This document shows, one piece after another, positions 50,067 through 58,727 of a stretch of 64,000 nt of DNA (within the stretch, counting starts at the first letter, position 1; each line of letters starts with the position of its first letter). Both the position numbers and the translations under genes were made by a program. Under the pieces are notes generated by a model, which saw nothing but the letters and a program-made list of their open reading frames with translations, was not told where the DNA came from and did no database searches. Location: the NCBI RefSeq assembly GCF_003610805.1, contig NZ_RAPF01000001.1, forward strand, positions 434,001 through 498,000, written 5' to 3'. This stretch comes from Altericroceibacterium spongiae. Its GTDB lineage: Bacteria; Pseudomonadota; Alphaproteobacteria; Sphingomonadales; Sphingomonadaceae.

Positions 50067-51172
50067 GCGCTTTCCCCATGTGGCATAAGCAGCACAGGCT
50101 TGATGACTTTACCGGCTTTCAGATCGGCAAAGGCCTGCCCGATCTGCTCAAAGGGATAGGTCTGGATCAGACGGTGGAAAGGAAACCGGCCCTGCTGCCA
50201 GTAGGCGATGAGCTTGGGAAGAAACAGGCGCGGTGCAGCGTCACCACCCAGAATGCCGCGCAATTGCCGCCCCCCGGCCAGTATTTGAAACATAGGCGGT
50301 GTCCATTCACCACGCGGTGCGGAAACGAAACCTGCTGTGCCGTTCATGGCGAGGCAGTCCAGCGCCAGCGTATGGACTGCGGCCGCAGTCGTGGTGTTGA
50401 GAGTATAATCCATGCCACGCCCGGTGACCTGACGAATCTTATCCGCCAGATCGTCTTCATCGGCGAGGAAATAATCGGTTGCGCCCATATCCCGTGCGAG
50501 GTCGAGCCGATCCGGTTTGATATCCACTGCCACAATCCGCAAGGCACCTGTCAGCCGGGCGGCCATAATGGCGGATAGTCCCACCGCACCCGAGCCGAAG
50601 ACCGCAATGCTGTCCCCAAATCCGGGTTTCAGAGCTTCAAGCACTGCGCCTGCACCGGTAATGACGCCGCAGCCAAGCGGGGCCAGGGTATCGAGTGGCA
50701 AATCTCTCGCTACTTTAAAGGCGGTACGCTGAGGGACTACCGCATAAGTGGCGAAGCTCGACTGGCCGAAGAAATGGGAATGCACGGCTTCGCCGCCGCA
50801 GCATAAAGCAGTGGAGCCGTCAGGACGCTGTCCGCCGAAGGTTAAGGGCATCGCCCGATCGCAATAAGTGGGGTGGTTATTGAGGCAATTCGGGCACTCG
50901 CCGCAGGAACTGCCGCTCAGCAACACGTGGTCGCCGGGTTCGAAACCCTGAACCCCGTCTCCCAGCGCTTCCACCACACCCGCGCCTTCATGACCCAGGG
51001 CGATCGGAAGCGGCGCCAGCCGTCCTTCATGAGCATGAATATCGGTGTGGCAAATGCCCACGGCTGCAATGCGGATCAGCATTTCGCCGGGGCGGGGCGG
51101 TTCCAGCCGGACTGGCTCGAGGACGGGGGCTTCTGTGTCTGGCCGGCTGATGGCTGCGGTAATATCCATCAT
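50063..51172 (-). CDS. zinc-dependent alcohol dehydrogenase, aryl-alcohol type
   Basis: This is a 369-residue medium-chain dehydrogenase. The catalytic zinc ligands are in GICHTD, LGHEG and LGCGVITG, the structural zinc site is the four-Cys CGECPNCLNNHPTYC, and the nucleotide fold has VFGSGAVGLSA. The sequence resembles benzyl-alcohol dehydrogenases. It would interconvert an aldehyde and alcohol in the pathway. The start has GTGAGG just upstream, and the SnoaL-like gene stops 4 nt before it. Confidence 0.88.
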   Translation of the reverse strand: MMDITAAISRPDTEAPVLEPVRLEPPRPGEMLIRIAAVGICHTDIHAHEGRLAPLPIALGHEGAGVVEALGDGVQGFEPGDHVLLSGSSCGECPNCLNNHPTYCDRAMPLTFGGQRPDGSTALCCGGEAVHSHFFGQSSFATYAVVPQRTAFKVARDLPLDTLAPLGCGVITGAGAVLEALKPGFGDSIAVFGSGAVGLSAIMAARLTGALRIVAVDIKPDRLDLARDMGATDYFLADEDDLADKIRQVTGRGMDYTLNTTTAAAVHTLALDCLAMNGTAGFVSAPRGEWTPPMFQILAGGRQLRGILGGDAAPRLFLPKLIAYWQQGRFPFHRLIQTYPFEQIGQAFADLKAGKVIKPVLLMPHGESA

Positions 51173-51176
51173 CGCC

Positions 51177-51680
51177 TCACTGTTCCCGCACCGGCCTGGG
51201 TGTATGTTTTGGCCGCTCCTTCATCAGAAACTCGCCTTTCCATGGCACCTGATCGGCCGCAGTCCAGGCATTCACGTGGAGAGACTGGAAACGCCAGGGG
51301 CCTTCCTTCTTCGTTACATGGTCCACTCTCGTGCCGATGCCGAAAACGAAATTGGTGTTATAGTCGGTCTGGAACTGGACGATCTGAAAGAAGCAGCGGA
51401 CATCCACTTCGCCGTCTTCCGTGCGCGGTTCCATGATGAAGTGGTTCATCAGATGCTGGCGGCCATACCACCAGTGCTGCCGGTCGTTCCAAAGCGACTG
51501 GAGGTTTTCCAGAATGGCCTCATGGCCTTGCACCCGGCCTTGCCAGAGATGGTCGAACCAGGCATCTTGCGTGAAAGTGGATAAAGCCATGTCGGCATCG
51601 GCAAGATCGATACCCCAGGCATAGCGTGAATAAAGTTCCTGAATTTCGAGCCGGTCCAATGCCGTCAGTTGCCAGGTCAA
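51177..51680 (-). CDS. NTF2/SnoaL-like protein
   Basis: Started at TTG 51680 after GAGAGGAGAG it is 167 residues; the frame extends to an ATG at 51743 but that part overlaps the aldehyde dehydrogenase gene and lacks a ribosome site. The YSRYAWGIDLADADMALSTFTQDAWFDH start is typical of the SnoaL-like branch of the NTF2 fold, which includes dehydratases and isomerases as well as ring-dioxygenase small subunits. No partner large subunit is present. Its role in the pathway is unknown. Confidence 0.78.
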   Translation of the reverse strand: MTWQLTALDRLEIQELYSRYAWGIDLADADMALSTFTQDAWFDHLWQGRVQGHEAILENLQSLWNDRQHWWYGRQHLMNHFIMEPRTEDGEVDVRCFFQIVQFQTDYNTNFVFGIGTRVDHVTKKEGPWRFQSLHVNAWTAADQVPWKGEFLMKERPKHTPRPVREQ

Positions 51681-51723
51681 ATCGCTCTCCTCTCCGCGGA
51701 TTGTCTTATATGCAGGTGATGTC

Positions 51724-53187
51724 TCAGGCCCGTTCAGGCCCATCCTTATGATAATCGTTCATAATGTCGGCGACATCGCCATGCTGGGTAAGCAGCGCTT
51801 TGCGGCGCACATATCGCAGGATTGCCTCGGGCCCGGTGCGTGAACCGCCACCAACCCCGGAGACGCCGAAACTGTTGCTGCCCACGGTGCGGTTCTTGGC
51901 GAAGGTGAGGAACGTGTCCTGCATGAAAACCGAGCCCGCATTGATGCGTTCGGCAATGGGAAGGGCTTCTTCCTCGCTGCCTGCAATTACGCTGGCGGTA
52001 AGGCCGAATTCGGTGTCATTGGCCAGCGCAATAGCTTCCTCGATTGTGCGGTAAGCCATGACCGGAAGGCAGGGGCCGAATGTTTCTTCGCGCATGATTG
52101 CCATGTCATGTGTCACGCCGGTAAGTACGGTCGGCCGCATATAGAGACCGCCATCGATATTCAGCACTTCACCGCCCGTATGGATGGTTGCGCCTCTGGC
52201 TTTGGCATCGGCCAGCTGACGGGCGACGATCTCTGCCTGCGGTGCGAAGGTAAAAGGATGAAGGTGCCCGGCGCGCGGATTATCTGCATTGAGCCTGACG
52301 TGTCCTGCTTTCTCTATCAGCAGCTTCACGAAAGCATCGTGAATGTCGTTCTGCACATAGATCCGTTCGACAGAAAAGCAGACCATGCCGTTGGCATGTG
52401 CCGCGCCGCGTAAAACAGCCGTAGCGGCGCGGTTCAGATCGGCGTTTTCGGTGACGATCACCGGGTCTTTGCCGCCCAGTTCCAGATAGCAGGGGATCAG
52501 ACGCTGCGCGCATTGCACGGCAATTTTTCGTCCGGTTGGTACGCTGCCGGTGAAGCAGACGAGATCGGAAAGGTCGATCATAGTCTGGCCGGTGGCCCCA
52601 TCGCCCTGCACATAGTCGAAAACGGCAGCGAGTTCGGGCACTCTGGCCACGGTTCCGAACAGGGTTTCGGCCCAGCGGGGTGTTACTTCGGACGGTTTTA
52701 TAAGCACCGCACAGCCTGCAAAAAGCGCCGGAATCGCATCCAGCAACACGAGCATCATCGGTGCATTCCAGGGGCCGATTACGCTCACCAGCGGATAGGG
52801 CACGAATTGCGTACGTACATCCACCTGAGGCACGCTTCTGGATGCGCCGCAATAGCTCGCTTTTTCGAGCGCTGCTGCGGCATCCTCTATCCAGCCGCCA
52901 ATATTGCCCATGGTTATAAAGCCCTGAAGATAGGATGTATGGCAGCCGCCCGTATCCTGCGCATCAGCTTCGGCAATTTCGTCTGCATGTGCGGCGACTT
53001 CGCGGAGCCAGCGCTGCATCACTTCGATCCGTTGTGACAGGCTGCGAGCGCTCCATTTTTCCTGATTTTTCCGCAGGCGAGCTGCCTTTGCAGCCACTTC
53101 TTCTTCAGATGTGACGAGTAAATTAAAGTCCACGCGGCCATTGCGCGGATTAGACACGGCTATCCTGCGCTGCTCGGCGTCAGCCAT
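51724..53187 (-). CDS. aldehyde dehydrogenase
   Basis: This is a 487-residue NAD(P)-dependent aldehyde dehydrogenase started at the ATG at 53187 (AAGGGAGAGAG upstream). Active-site residues are Asn141 (PWNAP), Glu236 (LELGGKDP) and Cys270 (GMVCFSVERIYV). The usual GQxC before the Cys is GMVC here, a minor change. It is the first gene of the six-gene operon and would oxidise the aldehydes released by the dioxygenase to acids. Confidence 0.92.
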   Translation of the reverse strand: MADAEQRRIAVSNPRNGRVDFNLLVTSEEEVAAKAARLRKNQEKWSARSLSQRIEVMQRWLREVAAHADEIAEADAQDTGGCHTSYLQGFITMGNIGGWIEDAAAALEKASYCGASRSVPQVDVRTQFVPYPLVSVIGPWNAPMMLVLLDAIPALFAGCAVLIKPSEVTPRWAETLFGTVARVPELAAVFDYVQGDGATGQTMIDLSDLVCFTGSVPTGRKIAVQCAQRLIPCYLELGGKDPVIVTENADLNRAATAVLRGAAHANGMVCFSVERIYVQNDIHDAFVKLLIEKAGHVRLNADNPRAGHLHPFTFAPQAEIVARQLADAKARGATIHTGGEVLNIDGGLYMRPTVLTGVTHDMAIMREETFGPCLPVMAYRTIEEAIALANDTEFGLTASVIAGSEEEALPIAERINAGSVFMQDTFLTFAKNRTVGSNSFGVSGVGGGSRTGPEAILRYVRRKALLTQHGDVADIMNDYHKDGPERA

Positions 53188-53389
53188 TTCTCTCTCCCTT
53201 GATCCGGCACCATTCAAACAGTGTCTCGGCTAATTGTCCGATGTCGTTGTATATTGCTTTTGATATGAGTCAAGAACTGCTTGATCGGGAGGTGATAGGC
53301 AGGAAAATGGGGACGTGTTTTATAGTTAAACGGAAGATACCTGCCTATTTTCAGGCAATTGAAAGTCCGCTCCTTAGGATTTCGAGGGC
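53188..53389 (-). promoter_or_regulatory. operon promoter region upstream of the aldehyde dehydrogenase
   Basis: On the minus strand TTGACT (53273-53268) is followed after 16 bp by TACAAC, a plausible sigma-70 promoter. Further upstream, near 53339-53354, TGCCT-N6-AGGCA forms an inverted repeat, and a related GGCAGGAAAAT lies near 53299. These could be operators for the adjacent MarR-type regulator. All assignments are by eye. Confidence 0.4.
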
Positions 53390-54367
53390 TTAAAGTGCAC
53401 CAGGAAACCTTAGCAAATAGCTATATTCGCGAATAATGGCCTGTAATTGCCCGATGAAAACCGGGCGTATATTTTTCTGTTCAGTATCGAAGACAATATT
53501 CTCCGACCGGTCGACCACCGGATGCAGACTTTGCAGCACATTGCGACCTTCTTCGGTCAGATGGTAACGGCGCGCGCGTCTGTCTTGAGGGCATGGTTGC
53601 CCCGCCACCAGATTACGCCTGAGGGCGCCGCGGATAATGACGCCGCATGTCGCCGGATCCAGCCCGAAAATACGCGCAAATTCGATCTGGGTGAGGGTTT
53701 CGCGATGTTTCAGCAGATGCAGCAGAGAGAATTGCCGCAAGCTCAGATTATAGCCTTTTGTAGAGGTCAGGAACTGCGCCTGCATCAATTGCAGAACTCT
53801 CCGGCACAGAAAGCTTAGGGCCTGATCGAGCACACCTTCCTGTGGATCGCAAGCTGTGCGCCATACTGGTCCTGCGCTTTCGGGATTGGCTCCTAATCGA
53901 CGTAGCATATCGATTAGCAGCGGTTTTCTGAGAGGATCGAGTGGTGCTTCCAGTTGCGTCTGCAGCGACACGAAGGACTCCGCTACCGCTGGAATCAGGG
54001 CCGAACCGGCATCCGTCAGGGCGATTAGCGAACTGCGCCGGTCTTCGGCCCGCACTTTGCGTTCGATCAGGCCGCGATTCTGAAGATTATCCAGAATGTA
54101 GGCTGTCGTGGATTTGTCCACACCTGCGGCTTCGGCAAGGGCGATCTGGATCATCGGACCGACCCGATCAAGCAACAGCAGAAATTCCGCCTGATTGAGC
54201 GTTACCGTGTCGCACAGATTGCCGAAGATGACCGTAGCGATCTGGTCGATCCGCGCCAGCAGAAAGCCCGGACGATCAAGAAACGGCCGCATCAGTTTCT
54301 TGTCGGAGACCGGATAAGGGCCTTGCAGCTCCTTGTTCCGGTCCCTTTTGCCGATGCTTTGCTTCAT
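53390..54367 (-). CDS. regulator with two fused MarR domains
   Basis: This 325-residue protein contains two winged-helix MarR units in tandem. The first (about 34-160) has the recognition helix region DKSTTAYILDNL and wing RAEDRRSSLIALTDAG (106-121). The second (about 180-320) has DPATCGVIIRGAL and wing QDRRARRYHLTEEG (261-274). MarR proteins are normally homodimers of about 150 residues, so this chain may be a built-in pseudo-dimer or a dimer of two dimers. It sits directly upstream of the dioxygenase operon, which it probably controls in response to a phenolic ligand. Confidence 0.85.
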   Translation of the reverse strand: MKQSIGKRDRNKELQGPYPVSDKKLMRPFLDRPGFLLARIDQIATVIFGNLCDTVTLNQAEFLLLLDRVGPMIQIALAEAAGVDKSTTAYILDNLQNRGLIERKVRAEDRRSSLIALTDAGSALIPAVAESFVSLQTQLEAPLDPLRKPLLIDMLRRLGANPESAGPVWRTACDPQEGVLDQALSFLCRRVLQLMQAQFLTSTKGYNLSLRQFSLLHLLKHRETLTQIEFARIFGLDPATCGVIIRGALRRNLVAGQPCPQDRRARRYHLTEEGRNVLQSLHPVVDRSENIVFDTEQKNIRPVFIGQLQAIIREYSYLLRFPGAL

Positions 54368-54497
54368 GTGCCTCGCCCTGCTTATCGTTCTGGCCGTATG
54401 GTTCTGCTGTATTTTGCGCAGTACTACCTGTCAAAGATAGGAGGAAAGAGTCCGTCCTTCAGGGATTTGGGCCGGCCGCATCGGTCCCGGTAGTGCT

Positions 54498-55247
54498 CTA
54501 TCGCAATTCCAGTGCTCCGCCATCGACGCAGAGATTAGCGCCGGTGATGAAACTCGCTTCGTCGGAAGCGAGAAAGAGAACCGCACGGGCGACTTCTTCG
54601 GCTTTGCCCATGCGGCCCATCGGTACGGTATCGGTCAGCCGGTCGCGCAGCTTGTCGACATCGCTATCGGTGATGCCGGGATTGCGATAGAGCAACGGCG
54701 TATCAATCGGGCCGGGGCTGACGATATTCACCCGGATGCCTTCCGTCACCAGTTCACCGGCAATGACTTTGAGCCCGGCATGAAGGCCGCCCTTGGCCGC
54801 CGCATACATCGTGTTGCCATTCATCGCGATATGGCCGCCGATCGAGCCAGTCACGACAATCGAAGACCCTTTATCCAGCAAAGGAAGCGCTTTTTGGATA
54901 GTGAAGATGCAGCCTTTGAGATTAATGGAATGGATCTGATCCCACTGCTCTTCGGTAATATCGCGAAGGGAAGCGAACCCGCCGATACCGGCATTGATGA
55001 ACAACACATCGAGTCGGCCTTCCTTGTCTTTGAGCGTCTGGAAGAGCTGCTCCATGGCCGGGCCGTCAGTCAGGTCAATCCGGTAACCGATGGCGCCGGG
55101 AACCTGCTCCATCGCTTTGTCGATTGTGGTCTGGTCGCGCCCCGTGAAATAAACCTTCGCGCCCTCCTCGGCAATAGCCGCAAGGCTCGCAAGGCCGATG
55201 CCGCTATTGCCGCCGATGACGAGGACGGTTTTTTTGCTGAAACGCAT
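54498..55247 (-). CDS. short-chain dehydrogenase/reductase
   Basis: This is a 249-residue SDR started at the ATG at 55247, which is 7 nt from GGAG; the ATG at 55253 is too near the same site. The cofactor motif GGNSGIG, the structural NAG and the catalytic Ser and Tyr-x-x-x-Lys (TGSIGG, MYAAAK) are present. The substrate is unknown. It follows the MFS gene by 62 nt and precedes the MarR-type gene by 130 nt. Confidence 0.88.
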   Translation of the reverse strand: MRFSKKTVLVIGGNSGIGLASLAAIAEEGAKVYFTGRDQTTIDKAMEQVPGAIGYRIDLTDGPAMEQLFQTLKDKEGRLDVLFINAGIGGFASLRDITEEQWDQIHSINLKGCIFTIQKALPLLDKGSSIVVTGSIGGHIAMNGNTMYAAAKGGLHAGLKVIAGELVTEGIRVNIVSPGPIDTPLLYRNPGITDSDVDKLRDRLTDTVPMGRMGKAEEVARAVLFLASDEASFITGANLCVDGGALELR

Positions 55248-55309
55248 ATCCATTCTCCTTCGATAAGGCAGACACATAGGATGACTACCCGTTCCTTATG
55301 CCAGACCGA

Positions 55310-56713
55310 TCAGTTTTCTACCACCAGTGCAGGGGCTTTCATCAGGCCGCTGGCGATGATGCAGAGGGCACCGAGCAGGGACATAACGGCAGACAGGATT
55401 ACAGCGGCATCCCATCCCATAAAGAGGCCTTCCCGCGTTTCTCCGCCATGCGCGATCAGGATGGCACCCAGAGTCAAGCCGACCGAGGAGCCGAGATAGC
55501 GTGCGGTATTGTTGGCACCGCTGCCCATGGCGGCCCGTTCAGCCGGGACGCTGGCAATGGCCTGTCGGCCAAGCGCTGCATTGAGGAAACCGTTGGCAGA
55601 ACCTGCCAGTATCATGCCCGGCACGATGCGCAGAGCATGGCTGTCCGGGCCAAGGAAACCGATGGCTGTCTGTCCGATGGCGCAGGCTACCAGACCGATA
55701 ATGATGACCCGGTGCGGAGTTGCCCAGGCAGGCAGATAGCGCGCGCCCAGCGCCGTCACCGCACTGGTGGCCGACCAGGCGAGCAGGAATATGGCCCCCA
55801 TGACCGGAGAGATCCCGTAACCACGTTCGAGAACGGTAGGCACGATCGACATAATCGCCAGCACGCCTGCGCCTGAAAAGAAGGCACCTAGTGTGGCGCC
55901 GCTGAAATCGGGCCGCCGGAACAGTGCCATATCGAGCATGGGCTGGCTTTTGCGCTGTTCGACCAGTACGAAACCGGTCAGCAGTGCAGCACCGGCCAGC
56001 GCCAGAGCAATGGCGAGCGGGGCGAAGAGATTTTGTCGTGCTTCGGTCATGCCTGCCAGCAAGGTGGCCATCCCGCATCCGAGCAGCAGCGAGCCTGCCA
56101 GATCGACCGGGCGCGGTTTGTCGGCTTTCGATTCCGGAAGCAGAACGGCGCCTGTCAGCGCCAGAGCAATCGATACTGCGCCTTCCAGGCCATAGACAGC
56201 GCGCCAGCCGATGAAATGATCGATCAGCGAGGCGAAGATCGGCCCGACGGCCACACCTGCCCCCAGAGCCGCCGCCCAGATAGCCGTTGCATGAGTGCGT
56301 TCGGATATTTCGGGAAAAGCTTTGGCAATCAGCCCCAGTCCGCAGGCCATCACTGCCGCGCCGCCAACACCGTGAAGAATGCGCAGAATAGTGAGAGCCA
56401 GAGGGCTGGTGATGATAAGCCCGGCAATCAGAGTGAGCCCCATGACTGTGAGGCCCGCATTGAACACCAGCCGCCTGCCATGATCGTCTGCCATTGCGCC
56501 GCCGGGCAACAGGCCGATAGCACAGCCAAGAGGCATCGCACTGAGAATCCAGGCCTGATAGGCCGGACCTGCACTGAGCGCGGCGGAGGAACTGCCCAGA
56601 GTGGTCAGCGGGATGGTAAAGACCACCAGCACCAGAGCCGTGGCCAGAGCGACGACCGTCAGAACGGCACCCTTCCTGGGTGTTTCAGGCAGGGCATGGG
56701 AAGAAGCGGGCAT
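55310..56713 (-). CDS. MFS exporter (DHA2-like)
   Basis: This is a 467-residue transporter with about 14 TM segments. The loop after TM2 contains ADDHGRRLVF, the usual MFS DxxGRR, and TM5 has GVAVGPIFASLI, a motif C found in exporters. The family exports drugs or toxic organics using H+. It could remove aldehydes, phenols or products of the neighbouring enzymes. The preceding CMD gene ends in a terminator, so this gene probably has its own promoter. Confidence 0.87.
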   Translation of the reverse strand: MPASSHALPETPRKGAVLTVVALATALVLVVFTIPLTTLGSSSAALSAGPAYQAWILSAMPLGCAIGLLPGGAMADDHGRRLVFNAGLTVMGLTLIAGLIITSPLALTILRILHGVGGAAVMACGLGLIAKAFPEISERTHATAIWAAALGAGVAVGPIFASLIDHFIGWRAVYGLEGAVSIALALTGAVLLPESKADKPRPVDLAGSLLLGCGMATLLAGMTEARQNLFAPLAIALALAGAALLTGFVLVEQRKSQPMLDMALFRRPDFSGATLGAFFSGAGVLAIMSIVPTVLERGYGISPVMGAIFLLAWSATSAVTALGARYLPAWATPHRVIIIGLVACAIGQTAIGFLGPDSHALRIVPGMILAGSANGFLNAALGRQAIASVPAERAAMGSGANNTARYLGSSVGLTLGAILIAHGGETREGLFMGWDAAVILSAVMSLLGALCIIASGLMKAPALVVEN

Positions 56714-56744
56714 TCAGTCTCATTTCTTTCAGAAAAAAAGGGCA

Positions 56745-56780
56745 GGGGCAGAAAACAAAGCGGGGGCACCGGGCCCCCGC
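56745..56780 (-). terminator. terminator of the CMD gene
   Basis: On the minus strand GCGGGGGC pairs with GCCCCCGC around a 5-nt loop (56780-56760), beginning 6 nt after the stop. The following TTTGTTTTC completes a rho-independent terminator. Confidence 0.8.
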
Positions 56781-56786
56781 AAATGG

Positions 56787-57536
56787 TTACTGATCCAGCT
56801 TGCCGAGCGCATTGGCGCCGGAAAAGGCTTTTGGCCACCCGGCATAAAAAGCGATATGGCCCATTACTTCACCCAGTTCCTTACGGGTCAGCCCATTTTC
56901 GAGCCCGCGCTGAACATGGAATCCGAGCTGGTCGGCATCGCCATTGGCGGTCAGCGCTACGATGGTCACAAGGCTCCGGTCGCGCGGGGCGAGATCGGGG
57001 CGACGCCACAGATCGTCAAACAGCACGCCATTGGTGAAATCGGTGAGCGAGGGTGAAATGGGGCGCATATTCTTTTCGACCGCAGAGGCGCGGGATTCGT
57101 CATTCTCGGGCGGCGGGAGCAGGTCGACTTTCGCCTGTTGCAGCTCACTTTCGGGAATGGCGCGATCACGGAACACGCCATCGGCGACTTCCACGGCCGA
57201 AACCGCATTGGGCCAGCCCGAATAGAAAGCGAGATGGGTAATGATCCCGCCGATCTCCGCAGGCGTTACGCCATTATCGAGAGCGCGTTCGAGATGGAAG
57301 CGCAATTGCGCACTCTTCCCGGTGGCGATCAGTGTGGTCACGGTTACGATCGAACGGTCGCGGGGGGAAAGATCAGAGCGTTTCCACAGATCGCTGAACA
57401 GGGTTTTCCCGGTATATTCAGCCAGGGCAGGGGCGGCGTGCTGCATGGCGGGCGGCGCGCTCACTTCACCGGCCTGTGCGGTTCCTGAAAGGGGCATGGA
57501 AGCCATGCTGGCTGCTGCGACAATACGCTTTTTCAT
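56787..57536 (-). CDS. exported protein with two carboxymuconolactone-decarboxylase domains
   Basis: This is a 249-residue protein started at the ATG at 57536 (AGGAG 8 nt upstream). A signal peptide covers about residues 1-22 (ending GTAQA). Two CMD repeats follow: the first includes LSPRDRSIVTVTTLIATG and ITHLAFYSGWPNA, the second LAPRDRSLVTIVALTANG and MGHIAFYAGWPKA. The AhpD-type CxxC is absent in both. CMD domains include decarboxylases and peroxidase-related proteins; the activity here, apparently in the periplasm, is unknown. Confidence 0.85.
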   Translation of the reverse strand: MKKRIVAAASMASMPLSGTAQAGEVSAPPAMQHAAPALAEYTGKTLFSDLWKRSDLSPRDRSIVTVTTLIATGKSAQLRFHLERALDNGVTPAEIGGIITHLAFYSGWPNAVSAVEVADGVFRDRAIPESELQQAKVDLLPPPENDESRASAVEKNMRPISPSLTDFTNGVLFDDLWRRPDLAPRDRSLVTIVALTANGDADQLGFHVQRGLENGLTRKELGEVMGHIAFYAGWPKAFSGANALGKLDQ

Positions 57537-57661
57537 GGACAGTCTCCTGAGATTGGCATGGGCGACGGATTTGAAGCCGCATGGCGCCGGATAACATGCG
57601 GGAAAACGGGAGCGGCGAAGCACGGTTCCGGCAAGGGCTATGCCGCTCTCCTGCCCGGCAT

Positions 57662-57898
57662 CTAACGGGCGAGAGGTCCGTAACCGGGCCGCTTGAAAAG
57701 CGTATCTTCTTTCGGGCGGATGTCGGTTGCATAGACCTTTTCCATCCAGTCCGAAGGCGAGACATCTTCAATGCCGACCGAGATCGATTCCGGGCCGTAG
57801 CCAAGCACATCGCGTACTGCCTCTGAGATACGGTCGCTCAGCTCCTGTTTCTCGGCATTGCTGCGACCGGCATACATTTTAACAGTCACATGGGGCAT
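57662..57898 (-). CDS. 4-oxalocrotonate tautomerase-like protein
   Basis: This is a 78-residue tautomerase-family protein. Pro after the initiator Met would be the catalytic base, as in 4-OT. The GRSNAEKQELSDRISEAV helix and the VGIEDVSPSDW strand fit the family. Such enzymes move double bonds in 2-hydroxydienoates and related compounds. It lies 27 nt past the SDR gene. Confidence 0.88.
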   Translation of the reverse strand: MPHVTVKMYAGRSNAEKQELSDRISEAVRDVLGYGPESISVGIEDVSPSDWMEKVYATDIRPKEDTLFKRPGYGPLAR

Positions 57899-57925
57899 GG
57901 AGCGTTTCTCCTCTGCAACGAAATA

Positions 57926-58699
57926 TCAGCGTGCGACATAGCCGCCATCGACGGCTATAACATGACCGGCGACGAAACTGGCACCCGGGCTGCACAGCCA
58001 CATGACCGCGGCGGCGACTTCTTCGGGCTGGCCGAGACGGCGAATGGGCACATCGCGCATCATCTCATCCATCACTTCGGTTTCGCGTTGCTTCATTTCG
58101 GCGACCATCGGCGTATCGATAATGCCCGGTGCCACCGCATTGATGCGGATGCCGCGTTCGGCATATTCGATACCTGCCGTCTTGGTCAGTCCGTGAACGC
58201 CGTGCTTGGCTGCATGATAGGTCGCGCGTCCCGGTACACCGACAAAGCCGCCCAGAGACGAACAGTTGACGATGGCGCCATTGCCCTGTTCGCGCATCTG
58301 GAGCAGTTCGTATTTCATGCAAAGAAACACGCCGCGTAGATTGATCCCGGTCATATGGTCGTAAGCGTCCACTGCTATATCGGCCAGTTCGCTGGCATCG
58401 CTCTGGATGCCAGCATTATTGAAGGCCATGTCGAGCCGCCCGAAAGTGTCCACCACTGTGTCGATAGCGGCTTTGACCTGCACTTCATCGGTGACATCGC
58501 AACGAATGGCCAAGGTATGGTAGCCCTTTGCGCCAAGATCTTCGGCGGCTTTGATCACCGCCTGTTCGTCAATATCCAGGAGCGCGACCTTGGCCCCGGC
58601 TTCGGCAAAGGCGGTAGTGGCTGCCAGACCCATGCCCGAAGCCGCGCCCGTTACCAGCGCAACCTGGTTGCTGAAATCATATGTTGGATTCATCATCAT
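57926..58699 (-). CDS. short-chain dehydrogenase/reductase
   Basis: This is a 257-residue SDR with TGAASGMG cofactor loop, NNAG, catalytic Ser in NCSSLGG and YHAAK. The start is one of three consecutive Met codons at 58699, 58696 and 58693. It is only loosely similar to the other SDR in the window, so the pair is not a recent duplication. The gene is 28 nt after the zinc alcohol dehydrogenase. Confidence 0.87.
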   Translation of the reverse strand: MMMNPTYDFSNQVALVTGAASGMGLAATTAFAEAGAKVALLDIDEQAVIKAAEDLGAKGYHTLAIRCDVTDEVQVKAAIDTVVDTFGRLDMAFNNAGIQSDASELADIAVDAYDHMTGINLRGVFLCMKYELLQMREQGNGAIVNCSSLGGFVGVPGRATYHAAKHGVHGLTKTAGIEYAERGIRINAVAPGIIDTPMVAEMKQRETEVMDEMMRDVPIRRLGQPEEVAAAVMWLCSPGASFVAGHVIAVDGGYVAR

Positions 58700-58727
58700 T
58701 CTCCCGTTTTCGGGGGAGGGAAGGCGC

